Shown piece by piece: positions 1 through 11,378 of a stretch of 64,000 bases of DNA. Source of the DNA: Nemophila menziesii (taxonomy: Eukaryota; Streptophyta; Magnoliopsida; Boraginales; Hydrophyllaceae); assembly GCA_029959085.1 (NCBI GenBank), contig JARWIR010000008.1, positions 1,612,001 through 1,676,000 on the forward strand, in the 5' to 3' direction. The notes beneath the pieces are model-generated. The model did no database searches. It was not told where the DNA came from and was given only the letters and a program-made list of their open reading frames with translations. The number at the start of each line of letters is the position of its first letter. Within the stretch, counting starts at the first letter, position 1. The position numbers and the translations under genes are program-made.

Positions 1-740
1 TTGTCTCTTAGGGTTTGTTTGGATATAAAAGGGATTATTTAGTAAAAGATAATAAAGGGTAGGAAAGGAAAAGAGGGTATTTAATCTTGTTCGGATTGAA
101 TAGAAAACGAAAAGAGAATATTAGTAAAGGATTGTTTGAATTTCGTGTATGGATTCTATAAGTAATGGAAAGGAAAAGATTGTTTTATAACTAAATTACA
201 TTTCTACTCCTAATAAAATATAAGGGTAATAAATATATTTTACCATTAAAATTAATCCTTTCCTTTTAATGACACCAAATTGGAAGGATATGATATAAAT
301 GATTAAAAGGTATTATTTTAATCCTTTATTAACTTATCCCATTAAAATTTTGTAATACAAACAAAAGAAGGATATCTATCATCCTTTATAATTCATTCCC
401 TCCCTTTCTAATCCTTCAATCCAAACAAAGTCTTAAGGACGGGGTGTTGGTTTATTTTTCATATATTTTTATCTCTACTTCCTTTTATCTCCAAATTCCA
501 TCCTTATCTTCTTTCCTTATCTCTTTATAATTGGTTTGACATCTAATTGATTTCCATATATCTTTAAAGATTCACATTAACACAAATTAAACCAAATATG
601 CTCTAAAAATAATAAATCATCAAATCAAGACAAAAAATAGGAAATAAAAAATATGAATAAAAATCGATTATTAAATGCTCAAATACACCTATAATGATGT
701 CTCCAACCTAGATTAATTCATCACAAATAGGGAGACATCA
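1..740 (-). mobile_element. Partial gypsy (Athila-like) LTR, minus strand
   Basis: Read on the minus strand, an LTR starts at 740 with TGATGTCTCC. Its sequence down to about 441 resembles the start of the solo LTR ending at 11378, including the shared text around 'AGAGCATAT..TTTAATT' and 'AGCTTTAAAGATAA'. The rest runs off the left edge of the window, so its other end and target duplication cannot be seen. It lies inside a copia gag remnant that continues at 741. A Tourist-like MITE (11-432) sits inside it. No ORF is expected in an LTR and none was found. Confidence 0.75.
11..432. mobile_element. Tourist-like MITE (PIF/Harbinger type), 422 bp
   Basis: The ends are inverted repeats: the left reads GGGTTTGTTTGGAT and the right end reversed reads GACTTTGTTTGGAT, 12 of 14 identical. 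Direct TTA copies flank it at 8-10 and 433-435. A 3-bp TTA target duplication is the hallmark of PIF/Harbinger and Tourist elements. The interior is AT-rich and non-coding, so the element depends on a transposase elsewhere. Confidence 0.8.
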
Positions 741-1796
741 CTTGGCTTTTTTGACTTGCATGTGGCTGATGAGCTCTTGGAAAGCTATTTAATTCTTTTT
801 GTGTTTAAGGTGGCTACGGTATTCACTCCAAGATGGGGGGAATTTCTCAAGCAGAATATTGCCTTGAAAAACTCCGCACATCTTCATTCCTTTATCGAGT
901 ACCTTTGCGCAAATTTTTCCGTAGACACGAAGTTGTTCAGTCATGGGCTATGTTGTAGATCTCCGTTTTGGGCGCTAGGCGGTTGACCGTGGCCTAGCGC
1001 CTAAGCGGGATTACACGGAGCCTAGGCAGAATTATACGGTTTTGAATTCTGATGTGTAATTTGTATATTTAGTAATATATATGTAGTAATTACATCAATT
1101 TTAACTATATAAGTCATAAAATTCATCTGACAACACCATAGTAAATATAAAATACTAAAAATTAAGTTATAATATTAACTAAAGAATTCTCGAGAATAAG
1201 AAAAATAGCAAAAAGGTCTATGCGGGCATGTTTTTCCATTAATCGACGCCTAGACGACCATTTTTTGCCATTAATCGGTACCTAGACGGGCTAGGCGCCT
1301 ATTCCACGGTGACTAAGGCGCTAGACAAAAAAGACTAGAATTTTAACTAGGCGTAAGCGGCTGAGGGGAAAGTTGACGCCTAGGCGGCGCCTACGCGGGG
1401 ACATCTAAATCATAGGTCATGGGTTTCTAAACAGTGAGTTTGAAGTTATACCAGTTACGGGTAACATATTTCTTTTTACTGGAATCATCACACCCGTATT
1501 TTTTCCTCAAGGATTTCCCATATGATATTTGCCGACCTCACTTTGGCAAGGAGATCAAAGATGGCATTTCAGACATTGTTCAACATCCAGCACCGATCCA
1601 CTATGTTTTCTTCTTTAAACTTGGCTTCGAGAGCAAGATATCTAGCATGTTCTTTTTCAGTAGGAACATCGTTTTCCACCAAAAGTGGAGGATCTTCGAA
1701 TATAGCAAAGTTGAGTTCGTACTGTCCAAGACAATTCAAGATATTTTGTGCCCAACAATTGTAGTTGGAACCATTAAAGGACTCCATCTTATTCAC
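741..1796 (-). pseudogene. Ty1/copia gag remnant, split by a hAT element
   Basis: The minus strand reads as copia Gag of the UBN2 type on both sides of the hAT insertion (948-1415). From 1796 down it shows MESFNGSNYNCWAQN, then FKEENIVDRCWMLNNV, a stop, and IFDLLAKVRSANIIWEIL. Next come KKYGCDDSSKKKYV, and across the insertion VFQGNILLEKFPPSWSEYR with LKHKKN. These follow the usual order: substrate-like N-terminus, 'W..D..C..ILN', 'W..L..KY..KKYV', 'LPPSW..F...L+HK'. In-frame stops (near 1568 and in the KKYV segment) show it is dead. No pol or LTR was recognised beside it. The gypsy LTR ending at 740 interrupts it on the left. Confidence 0.85.
948..1415. mobile_element. Non-autonomous hAT-type element, 468 bp (copy 1)
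   Basis: It begins CTATGTTGTAGAT and ends ATCTAAATCATAG, imperfect inverted repeats, and is flanked by a perfect 8-bp direct repeat GTCATGGG (940-947 and 1416-1423). An 8-bp duplication is typical of hAT transposons. Both ends are GC-rich and carry many copies of a CCTAGGCG-like word in both orientations, while the middle is AT-rich. A second copy lies inverted at 35592-36048. There is no coding capacity. Confidence 0.85.
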
Positions 1797-2173
1797 GTAG
1801 AAAAAGGCCTTTGATTTAAATGATGAAACAACAACCGAGATAGGAAAAGACTTTTCGAAAAAGAACCAGTGATATAAAACAACTTTTTGAATTGTTGGTT
1901 AAATATAATATTATCACTGGTTTTGTCAACGAGAAAATAGATTTTAAAAAAGGATAAATAAATTTCAGTTAAAAGTAACACTACTTCTGTTACAAGAAAT
2001 TGAAATAATATGAAACTTACATGGAAATTCGAGAAAATAATTATTACATGGTATTGAATTTTTTTTAAAAAGATATTCCGGTCACACCGATATCTCTAAC
2101 AAAGGTTCTACTCTAGTCTACAAATATCATAATAGTATTAGTGGGAGGAGATGAGAGTGTTTTTTCTGAATAC
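1797..2173. other. No recognised feature
   Basis: AT-rich DNA between the copia gag remnant and a possible host exon. It may be the unrecognised leader of the copia element. No ORF, repeat structure or RNA gene could be supported on either strand. Confidence 0.5.
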
Positions 2174-2373
2174 TTAGTTTCGTATTTTGAAAATGGGAGA
2201 AGTCCCTATAGGTAGGTGAGGAGGAGGCTCTTCAAAATCATCATCGTTATTGCTGACCATTTGCTGGTTACACCTTTTCAAATCGCACCATGAACCCAGA
2301 CTCTTTGCTAGCTTCTGGTTCATTTCTGATTTAACCAACACTTGTAACCGCTGAGCCTTGGTTGGAGAATATT
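2174..2373 (-). pseudogene. Possible host-gene terminal exon, unidentified
   Basis: The minus strand is open from about 2373 to a TAA at 2174 and reads as plausible protein: KAQRLQVLVKSEMNQKLA, then GSWCDLKRCNQQ, an acidic NNDDDFEE, and PPPHLPIGTSPIF before the stop. A splice-acceptor-like TTAACTCAG lies directly upstream of it, and an in-frame stop lies above that. These suggest the last exon of a gene rather than a free ORF. I do not recognise the family and found no upstream exon in the next 1.4 kb, so it is probably a stranded fragment. Composition and codon use look more gene-like than the surroundings. Confidence 0.4.
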
Positions 2374-3859
2374 CTGAGTTAATGAGTCTTTAATTCATGA
2401 AAATTTTATCTTTTGGCTAGAAGTATATGATGTACCAACGACTAGTATAAGTACTAGCCATCCAGCACTATTCTCTCTTCAAAATTTCATTTCATTTTTT
2501 TAAATCCCCAGCTCCCCTACAACCTCACGACCCCACGCCCTCTGCCGCCGCCGGTGGTGTTTGGTCGTGCCAGGTGGGGTGAGTAGGTGGTGGTGGTAAT
2601 GGTACGCGCGTGTGGGATTTGCTATTTCCCTTTTAGCTTTCATAACCTTTAATCCTTTTGGAATGGATAAAGAGTTAAGCAAATAAATACTTATTTAATC
2701 TCTTCCCAATTCCCATGTGGGACGTTTTAATTCATAATTTTTTTTCCACATCTCCCAATAGGATGAGGAATTTGGTAAATGTAACCATTTTAAATTAACT
2801 ATTTCCAATGGTTGTCTTTTTATTTTCCAATATGGGACTATTCAATATATGAATAGATTTTCCACTTCTCCCTAAGATCGTGACATGATTCAATTTAATA
2901 AATCAATATTAATTCTAATCCAACACGTATATCATAGGAAAAGAAACAATAAGTAAGTGCTTGGAATATCATCTAGCCAAGCACCTTCTTTTGACCCAAT
3001 CAATATCACCAAGTGTCACCCATTCCTACAAATATCACCAATAGAAATCCAAACACAAGGATTGATTATGTATGATTTTATCGAATACAATATAAGTTTC
3101 TCACGTTTAGTGACTTGAGTTTAAAAAATACCTTCTCATGCCTGAAGGCACTTGATCAAAATGTTAATAAGAAAAAAGATTAACTTTTATTTGAACGTTA
3201 AGAAAATCCGTTTTGAGCTTATATTTCATGCTTAATAAATTTGGGTGCCTAAACATACCCGAGATTAAACTTTCTGTAAAACCTTTCCTTTGTTCCTTAA
3301 GTGTCCTCGGAAACTTTTACATTCCATTTAGTAGGAAAGATTTACATCATCTATCGTGCTCATACCCGGTCTTTCTTCCATTCATATTATGTATATATAT
3401 ATATATATATATATTGGTCAATGCATTATATTATGTACTTAGTTTGAAGATTTATATTCATTGAAAACTACACATGCCACATAGACTCAATACTTGTACA
3501 ATTTGGACGGGATTTTGATGATACGATCTTATGTATTTTTGTAGTTGGTATAGTGATGGTTTCTTAATGGAAATTGGAGTCTTTTTGGATTTTCCTAATG
3601 ACAATTTTGTTTCTTTTGCAAGTTGTTGATAGATACAGTGTTGAAGGTCTCAAGTGCTTCCTTTAGAATTTAGAATTGACCATGAATTGATAGTAGTGTT
3701 ACTTTTCTCTTATAGTTTGTGTTTTCTATTTGTAAAATATAATATTAAAAAAAAGTTTACTTACGGAAAATCAAGTCAGAGTAAAGAGAAAGCGAACCCC
3801 CAAACTTCAACATTTGATTGAAGTTTCTCAAAGACATGTCTAATTTGAAGCATCGAGAG
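2374..3859. other. Intergenic AT-rich DNA, no gene
   Basis: No coding region was recognised. Two related motifs, CCCATGTGGGAC near 2713 and CCAATATGGGAC near 2828, begin similar AT-rich stretches and may be worn repeat copies. A short (TA)n tract lies at 3392-3414. The open frame at 2500-2682 is a low-complexity His/Arg-rich artefact. Confidence 0.5.
3392..3414. repeat. (TA)n microsatellite
   Basis: Uninterrupted TA dinucleotide repeat, about 11 units. Confidence 0.9.
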
Positions 3860-4426
3860 TGTAACTAAGTGGGATCCATAAAAATTCAAGTGAACATCTC
3901 AAAACAGGGCAAGGGTAGTTAGTAGCAGTAGTGTAGAAAGATAATGAGTAGTAGTAGCAGCAGGATAATACCTCCACAAAAATAGAATAATCTTTAGCAA
4001 TACCTAAACATATGAATTTATATAAATCCATATAAATATACTCAAAAGATAACAATACATTTTCTTGGGAGCAAAACTTTCTTCTTGTAAGTTTTGAATT
4101 CTTAATACTATATTACAACACCATTTTCTCTTCAGGCGAATTTCTAAATAAAAATTAATAGGACAAAAATTAAAAGCTAATAAAAATTTATCAAACGTTT
4201 GTATCTCAAAGAATACAGTAAGTGAAACGTAATAACTTTGATCCATTCATCCAGTAAAATCGGAGTAGTGTATTTAAAAGACTCAAAATGCAATAAATTT
4301 AGAAATGTACATCAACTCGTCTAAAATAGATATTCACTCACGGATCACTCTAAGTTAAAACAAGGTATTAGAGAATATAATTGTTCCGCATACATAAAAA
4401 TACCATGAGTAAATCGAAATAAAGTA

Positions 4427-4767
4427 CTCCCTCTGTTTCAGTATGTTTGTCCACTTTGCTTTCTACACATATTAAGAAATGCAATTATTACACTCTCTAT
4501 TACAAAAGTACCCTTCATGAAGTGTCTTGATATCTTAAATATATATTTGAAACATAGATTCTATTTTTCTAATAGGGATCTCTATTACAAAAGTACCCTT
4601 CATGAAGTGTCTTGATATCTTAAATATATATTTGAAACATAAATTCTAATTTTCTAATAGGGGTAATAGTGGAAAAAAGAAGTAAAAAGTGTCTTGATAT
4701 ACTAAGTGAACAAATATTTTGAAACTACAATTTTAGTATGTCGACAAACATTGTGAAACAGAGGGAG
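4427..4767. mobile_element. Stowaway-like MITE, 341 bp
   Basis: The left end CTCCCTCTGTTTCA is mirrored exactly by TGAAACAGAGGGAG at the right end, with TA dinucleotides at 4425-4426 and 4768-4769. CTCCCTC ends and a TA target duplication define Stowaway (Tc1/mariner-type) MITEs. An 85-bp internal unit is tandemly duplicated. It is absent from the related unit at 50400-50450, so it arrived after the units diverged. Confidence 0.9.
4494..4663. repeat. Tandem duplication, 2 x 85 bp, inside the Stowaway MITE
   Basis: The unit starting TCTCTATTACAAAAGTACCC at 4494 recurs at 4579 with only a few differences, ending near 4663. The period is 85 bp. Confidence 0.9.
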
Positions 4768-4978
4768 TATATGTTTACCTGATAGAATGGAAATTATTAA
4801 CAATAGATACTAAATCTAAACCATAATGATTGCACGATATATACTGCTATAAGTCTTAGACATCATAATTATGAAAAAAAAAGACTACCCTAATACCTAC
4901 ATAACATTTAGAGTTAGGCAAAACAAACATACATGTAATTACCAAAGTGTATCTCTTTGTAAATACATATAAATAAGG

Positions 4979-5243
4979 TCACCACGAGGCACACGCTATT
5001 TCTTCAAATTTCAGCTCATATCTACGAACACTCACGTTGAGGGTGTCTATCTTAGACTGGAGCACATTCTTCAAATCCTTTAGTCGAATAAGCTTTGTCT
5101 CAATTGTAAAAATATCTTCCTCTCAGAGCTCATTCTTTGCGTCTTTAAGTAGTCGATTAGTTGTGGTTTCCAGAGACATAATATATTTCCCTAATTGAGT
5201 CTGCTCAAGTTTATCTTCATTGCATCTCTTGAATTCAGGTGTG
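4979..5243 (-). pseudogene. Coiled-coil pseudo-exon, host gene unidentified
   Basis: The minus strand is open over about 88 codons apart from one TGA (5123-5125), ending at TGA 4979-4981. It reads as a heptad-rich helix: FKRCNEDKLEQTQLGKYI, MSLETTTNRLLKDAKNEL, stop, EEDIFTIETKLIRLKDLK, NVLQSKIDTLNVSVRRYE. Leucine and isoleucine recur every three to four residues, as in a coiled coil. The related units at 34081-34170 and 50660-50740 have lost most of this stretch, so it is an exon decaying in all copies. A Ser-rich minus-strand segment at 5612-5704 (SPSSSSLFSSSSALAE) could be an upstream exon, but this is weak. I do not recognise the family. Confidence 0.45.
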
Positions 5244-6128
5244 TCTTGAACTCATTCACAATAACGGAGAAACTCTTAAAATCAATGGAAGGACTACATT
5301 TTATAAGCAAATATTTCCTAGTCTCCTACAATAAAAGAAGAGTTCACGATGATTAGTTATATGATAAAACAAAGAGTTACATGATATTATTGTAGAATAC
5401 AAAGTTAACCGTCGTTTTCATGTGCTCCTACTGAAAATATCATCATCTTTAGAGTTTTTTTTATAGTTATATCAATAAAACATTTGCAATTAGAAGAATA
5501 CAGTAAGTGAAGTTTTCTCTGAAGTTTTAAGAACCTGGTGAATAAATAAATAATTTTCAAGATATAATCGAATACAGATATGATAATATAGATAATCCAA
5601 ATCTCCTTATGTAAAGTGGTTATAGATGGATTTTTGGTTTCGGCAAGAGCAGAAGAGGAAGAAAATAAAGATGAAGAAGAAGGAGACATCGGAGAAATGC
5701 TCAACCTTCTGTTCTTGAATGTTGATTTATTGGTTGATATAGCAATTGAAATCTCTCTGTTTTCTTTCTCATTCTCAATCCAACCATTAAAGTTACACCT
5801 AATGATCGTGTAACATGCTTAACACCGAAGTTCTGATGCAATTCAAAATCTTAATTTGTAGAGGATTTTAAATTAAACCCCTTGAAATTAATGATACCCA
5901 TTTTATTTATGAGACTATTCCAAGAAAGTAAGAAATTGAATTAAGAATAAAACTATATGTTCTTGGAAAAAGGAAAGAGAAACTGTGCATACTCACTCTA
6001 AAGGGTTCAAGACACAACTAGTTTTGATTTAACATAATATTTGGTAATGAAAATATAGTTCTAATATCGACTTGTATAGAGTAGTACATAGGAGACAACC
6101 AAGTGTGATCTTATATGACAAGGTTTAA

Positions 6129-6133
<5 letters not shown>

Positions 6134-6176
<43 letters not shown>
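6134..6176. repeat. (AT)n microsatellite
   Basis: About 21 AT units. The equivalent tract in the related unit lies at 54047-54105. Confidence 0.9.
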
Positions 6177-6178
<2 letters not shown>

Positions 6179-6346
6179 AATGCATGTTTTGATTTCATAC
6201 AATAGATCTGACCAGTGTTTGGTTTGGTTTATATTCTAGATAAAGAAAAAAAAAACGTCGTTCACATTTCAAATCTCCACTTAAGGATAAGGACACTGGA
6301 TATAACATTTTATAAAGAATATAAATATTATAAATCCAAAACAATA

Positions 6347-6506
6347 CTTTCTCCGTCCCAAAAATAATGTCCACTTACTACAAATGGTGTCCTAAAATTA
6401 TTTTTCGCTTAAAATCTCAAAACACCTTTTTTCTATTTTTTTACAATATTATGTTTATTAATATTTGTGAAAATTTAAGTAGATATTAGTTGTAGGATGA
6501 AAGAAG
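6347..6506. mobile_element. Stowaway-like MITE, 160 bp (unit A copy)
   Basis: The ends CTTTCTCCGTCCC and, reversed, CTTCTTTCATCCT are imperfect inverted repeats, with TA at 6345-6346 and 6507-6508. An element of the same 160-bp length occupies the same place in the related unit (54280-54439), so the insertion predates their duplication. Confidence 0.75.
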
Positions 6507-8130
6507 TAGTTAAATAGTAATTTAAATAAATGTGTTAAAAATTTGGTTGTCTTGAAAAGTTGATTATGTGGTGCTTCTCTTTCAAACCATGGAATGGTAA
6601 AGTGTATTTTTGTACTTTTGTAATCACAAGGGATGAGGTGTCATTTAAACCAAACAAATTGGAGATAAATTTTATAAAAAATGTAATTTACTTGATTACT
6701 TACCATAAAGTTTGTCACCACCATATATTATTATTTTTTGAAATGTAATGACCATCAATCTGTTAATCTTCTCCCAACTGTATCTACATCTCGATACATG
6801 AATCTATTTCAAAATATAATATAAATTAATTATTCATACATCTAAACTAAATACAAATATAGACTCATATGCATATTTTTTGCAAGTCATTTGGTAGCTA
6901 AGTAACAAAGATCTAGAAATTTTGTTCAAGTTTCTTATGTGTATTTAAAATTTAAATATAAGTATTCGTCAATGTATCCATCATGTAACTTTGTAAAAAT
7001 ATTATACTTCCACCTTGATAAGTATTAGATAAGAGTCTTTGTTTATATTTTGAGTACAAATCTAAATTGGGGCTAATTATTTTATTGGTTACTCTAATTT
7101 GAATATAGACTACACCAATTATCTTTTGAAGATCCACAATTATCTTTTGAAAATCCACAATGTGTTTTGATATAGCATTTTAATCTCTATTTTTCTAAGT
7201 TATTCAGTGAAGAAAATGAAGGTTCACCAGATCTGGAAAAAGAAAATTTATAATTGTAAAAAAAGTTTTCTTTTCCCAATCTAATAATAGCCAGATGCCA
7301 AAATTAAAAACAAATATAACTTAATTATAACAATATCACACATTGATGTTTTTCAAACATATTAAGCGTTGAAACCTAACACTTAAATTCAAACTTTTCA
7401 CTGAAATCACTTTATTCATATGCACAAAATTACATTAATTAAACATTCAGATGATCAATTAATCAGGAACCATACAAAAATTGATTATATATACCTTTCA
7501 CAAATAATCGATAAACTTATACATTTATGTATCAAGAGAGATCTGGATTCCTGATGATGTTGTGAGCGTCGGTCAAGAAAGGCGTTTGAAGAAATTGAAG
7601 TAGAGAAGGAGGAAGTTGAAGGAGACGATGGAGAAAGGGGAATTTATTAGAGAGAGGAAGATAGAGAGATAGAGAGCGAGAGAGATGAGTTTTTGGTGTA
7701 AATTAGGTCTTTTGAGTTTATAAATAATATTTATTTGTTATTCAATCTCAATAATAATTTTAATTTAACAAATAACTTCGATATTTTAAAATTTTGATGA
7801 TTTAAATCTAATCTTATTTTTATAACGACATATTACTATTTTTTATACATTTTATTATATTTCAAACATAAGAGGATCAATAAGGATCGTAAATGTATCA
7901 AGAAGAGAAATATGATCATCAATCAGGCTATTAGTGAAAGCAAGTTATTAGAACAAAAAAAAGGCTATTAGTGAATATTTTATTTTTTCTTTTTTCAAAA
8001 AAAGACATAAATTTTATTAAAATTTTCAACTTCACAAACAAGCACAATAAATTCCGTCCAAAAATGTAATTTTAAACTTTAGAACTAATATTCTAGTCTT
8101 TATACTATGTAAAAATATGTAGTTTTCCCA

Positions 8131-8540
8131 AAGCATTTTATCTCACCAACATATAGCTTATAACATAGTATTATACTTCCAAAAATCATACCATCTGCAC
8201 CACATGCACCCCCTCCTCCCCATCCCTCAACTTTTTCATAACTCCACCATAACCCATATAGTTCTCATCTATACATTGTGCATCATATATTACTGCAATA
8301 ATTCATAGAACAGACTTTGTTAATTCTCCAACAAGCTCCAATTATATTTAATATGAAAAATCCAATTTTAATCGGTAAAGCTTCTTATCCCCAGAATTCT
8401 ACACTTAATATTGTCTTGATCTCATTCAGTAGATCATATTCTTTATTCATTTTTCGTCACGCAGCCTACAGTCCTACCCCCAAGACCATGTATAAAAGGA
8501 AGTAAATAAATCATCCATAAGTGTGCATATCAAATACTAT
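8131..8540. other. Intergenic DNA, nothing recognised
   Basis: AT-rich sequence between the end of unit A similarity and the 3' end of the decayed LINE. No ORF or repeat could be supported. Confidence 0.5.
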
Positions 8541-8668
8541 CTTTTTTCGCTAATCAATCAATTTTATTAAAACTCATTAAAAGTCATTTACAAAACTTTA
8601 AACCATCTACTGCTCTTAACAAAAACCAAAACTAGAAAAATAAGTACAACTTGAGCAATACAAATGAT

Positions 8669-9876
8669 CTAACTATCTTTAAAAACATTAAAAAGACTCC
8701 ACTCTTTTGCTATCTCTTCATTCTTGCTATTGCTTGCATATTTCCTGCACCCCATTGATTTAACAGCTAGCATATATTGGATATTACTCAGCATCTCATC
8801 CTCGTTTTTTACCCTATCATTGTGACTAGTAGCATTTCTATTCATCCACACCTGGTACACAAAACCTGTAATCCAGCCACTAATGATGTAATTCAAAAAT
8901 TTACTATTAACTTCCAGTAACAACATTTCTATAACCTCCTCCCATGTACTACACTCCTTCCATCTGAGGCCACTCCTCCTAACACACTCTTTCAACATCC
9001 TTCTAGATATTGGACAGGTCACAAAAACATGATCCCTGTCCTCAATTGAACTATGACAAGTCTTACAAGACATATCTGCACTTATACCCCACTCACACAT
9101 CCTAAACTTGGTTGGCAATCTATCCAAACAAGCCATCCAAGCCATAAAGCTGCACTTAGGAATATTGGTTTTATACCATATTAGTCTAGTCCATTCAAGG
9201 ACCACTCCAGCCCCTCTAATTTCCTGCATAGTTTTCTTAAATGAAAACTTATTTTTGCAGCTAGCTGACCACCTAATAACATCATGAGCCTGCCTAGGAG
9301 TTTGGATCATATCAGCTAAACCCCTTAACTCTATAGGAAAGTGCCATCTGCCCCTACTGAAACAACTCTCTATTGTTCTATTATCCCATTCATTACTATA
9401 TATAAACTCTCTTTTTAAAGCAACCCCTATACTTTCACCTTTAATCCATCTGTCCCAATACACACAAGTATTTGAACCATTCCTAAACTCATGAGTTATA
9501 AATTGATAGGCCACTTCCCTCATATTTAAAATCTTTTTCCAAATCCAAGCTAAATCCTGCTTCACCTTTAAACTCCAAATACAACAATCTTTACTAATAT
9601 TCCCATGAAACCACTTATTAAGTAGATTATCCTTTACCTTATAAACCCTCCAAAACAAATTAAGCATATATACCTTATTCAAGTGTTCAATATTAGGTAT
9701 GTTCAATCCACCCTCAACTTTAGGTCTACAAACTTTGTCCCAAGCAACTCTAGCTCCTCTTGACCCTTCCAAATTACCCCTCCACAAGAAACTTGAAAGC
9801 TTTTGGTTAATTTTGTAAATTACATTTTTAGGAAGTAGGAAAACCCTACACCAGTAGGTTATCCAACTAATAAGAA
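8669..9876 (-). pseudogene. LINE2 ORF2, C-terminal part (RT thumb to zf-RVT)
   Basis: This stretch is open to a stop at 8669 and codes for the C-terminal third of a LINE ORF2. It begins at TYWCRVFLLPKNVIYKINQK, continues with FLWRGNLEGSRGARVAW and FKKTMQEIRGAG, and ends with the zf-RVT region: IPKCSFMAWMACLDRLPTK, then CKTCHSSIEDRDHVFVTC. The same landmarks occur in the intact ORF2 at 23182-26784. Residues read upstream of 9877 in this frame belong to the inserted LTR, not to the LINE. It is dead, because its N-terminal parts are cut off and broken, though this segment itself has no stop. Confidence 0.9.
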
Positions 9877-11378
9877 TGGTGTGGCCTAAGGTGTGATAAA
9901 ATAATGATATAAATAAGTGCGAATACACACCATAAACTAACACTGTACTGCAAGTATTACAGGACGTATGCAAGTTTTAATGATAAGAAGATTCGTTCCT
10001 CAGGGACTGACGAAAGTTAGAGAGAACTTATGCAACTTATCGAGTGCAAATATTAAAGATAGAAAAGCTAATATGCTAGTAGGAAGAAGAGATAGACAAA
10101 TATTTATTTGGTTTTTTAATAAATAAACTAAACTAATAAACTAAAGACAGAAAACAAATAAAAGAAAAGAAAAGAAGATAGTATGAAAGTCTAGCTTGAG
10201 TTATTAGCATGCAATCCCCACTAGTTTTGCCGTTCTAAACATGTAAGGGTAAATTATGTAGTATTTCCCTAATCGGTCCCAATATGCTATCGGTAGTTTT
10301 AAATAGGATTTACCTGTGTCAATAAGGCTTCCTAAGCAAACTTTTCCTGTAATTGGTAAAGAGTCACAAGACTCAACCATAGTGATTATCTAGCTAGGTT
10401 GGGTTGTCAGATCAGACCTAATACTAGACGTTATGTGCTAAACATGCAATTAAACACCGTTGTCAATGGTGACCTAATTACTAGATGGTAATTCTATATG
10501 GCCGCGGTTCCACAAGAACACAGAATATAAATCCAAACACATAAACAGAGAATAAAAACTATAATTCAATTTAAAACATTAAGTTCCCAAATTAGATAGA
10601 TGTCAATCAAAACTAAGGTTCATACATATATGCTAAAACTCAAACTAAAAGAATTAGTTCATACAAAGAAGGTAAGAGAAAAGAGTTACAAAATAAGAGG
10701 TTGAAGGAGACATAGTTGTTGCACAGCTCCCTCCAGACTTCTTCTCTTGTGTTGTAGCTTCCTCTTGGCCTTAAGGTCTGGCCAAGGATGATTTAAGAGT
10801 GTTAAGAGGCTGTATTTATAGGTTAGAGGTTGACCTAATTCGTTTGGTGGAGATAACTTCAAGTAATGGACTCCTAGCCCAACTCAAATTCGTAAGGAAA
10901 ACACTGCTGCGCTATTTTGAGTGTATCTTCTTCGTTATTGGTCTGATTTTGCTCCACAAGATACCAAAAGAATCGCAACAGAATTATCTAGGCCCTAGAG
11001 AAGGAAATTACCAAATTCGGCCTATTTCTTAGGTAAAAACACCAATCTTTGGACGTGTACTGCAGAATCCTAGATTTAGGCAGCTTTTCCTTTTCCTATT
11101 TGAACTCAGTTTCCTTCTATCTTCAATTTCCATGCATATATCTTTCCATAAGTTGTAGTCTTTGACTTGGACTCTAATTAATCTCCATAATTATCTTTAA
11201 AGCTTCACACTAAATAAACAATTAAACCCAATATGCTCTAAAAATATTATGTCTACTAAATAAAGACCCAAAATAGGAAAGTGCACTAAATTAAGCTAGA
11301 ATCAACCTATAAACTAATAAATAAGCCTAAAATGATGTCTCTGAAGCATATTATATTATCACAAATGAGGAGACATCA
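9877..11378 (-). mobile_element. Solo gypsy LTR, 1502 bp, minus strand
   Basis: Read in reverse, it starts TGATGTCTCC at 11378 and ends GGCCACACCA at 9877, the termini of the RE1 LTR family. A perfect 5-bp target duplication AAGAA flanks it (9872-9876 and 11379-11383), and the interrupted LINE ORF2 continues on both sides. There is no internal region and no second LTR. A solo LTR with matching flanks is the product of recombination between the two LTRs of a once complete element. Confidence 0.95.
10813..10820 (-). promoter_or_regulatory. LTR TATA box
   Basis: TATAAATA on the minus strand, at the position matching the TATAAATA of the RE2 LTRs. It is the likely U3 core promoter. Confidence 0.6.

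Larger units (their letters stand above)
3860..8130. repeat. Unit A: diverged low-copy segment related to 33366-34600 and 49951-56995
   Basis: Long collinear similarity can be followed by eye. 3960-5600 matches 33380-34560 and 49970-50985 (for example 'AGCAGGATAATACC' and 'TATAGATAATCCAAA'). 5845-8130 matches 53672-56995 (for example 'TTTATTTATGAGA' and 'GAAGATCCA'). The copies differ by many substitutions and indels, so the duplication is old. A minus-strand gene may once have occupied the unit: the right end has a TTTATAAACTCAAAAGA TATA-like stretch and a CT-rich leader (about 7640-7725 read in reverse), and a coiled-coil pseudo-exon lies at 4979-5243. Confidence 0.75.

Noticed and set aside
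2500..2682. 60-codon open frame with a His run on the minus strand
   Set aside because: Low complexity, no start context or motif, and not conserved in any related unit.
9877..9973. N-terminal extension of the LINE2 ORF2 frame
   Set aside because: These residues are encoded by the inserted solo LTR, whose boundary is fixed by its AAGAA target duplication.
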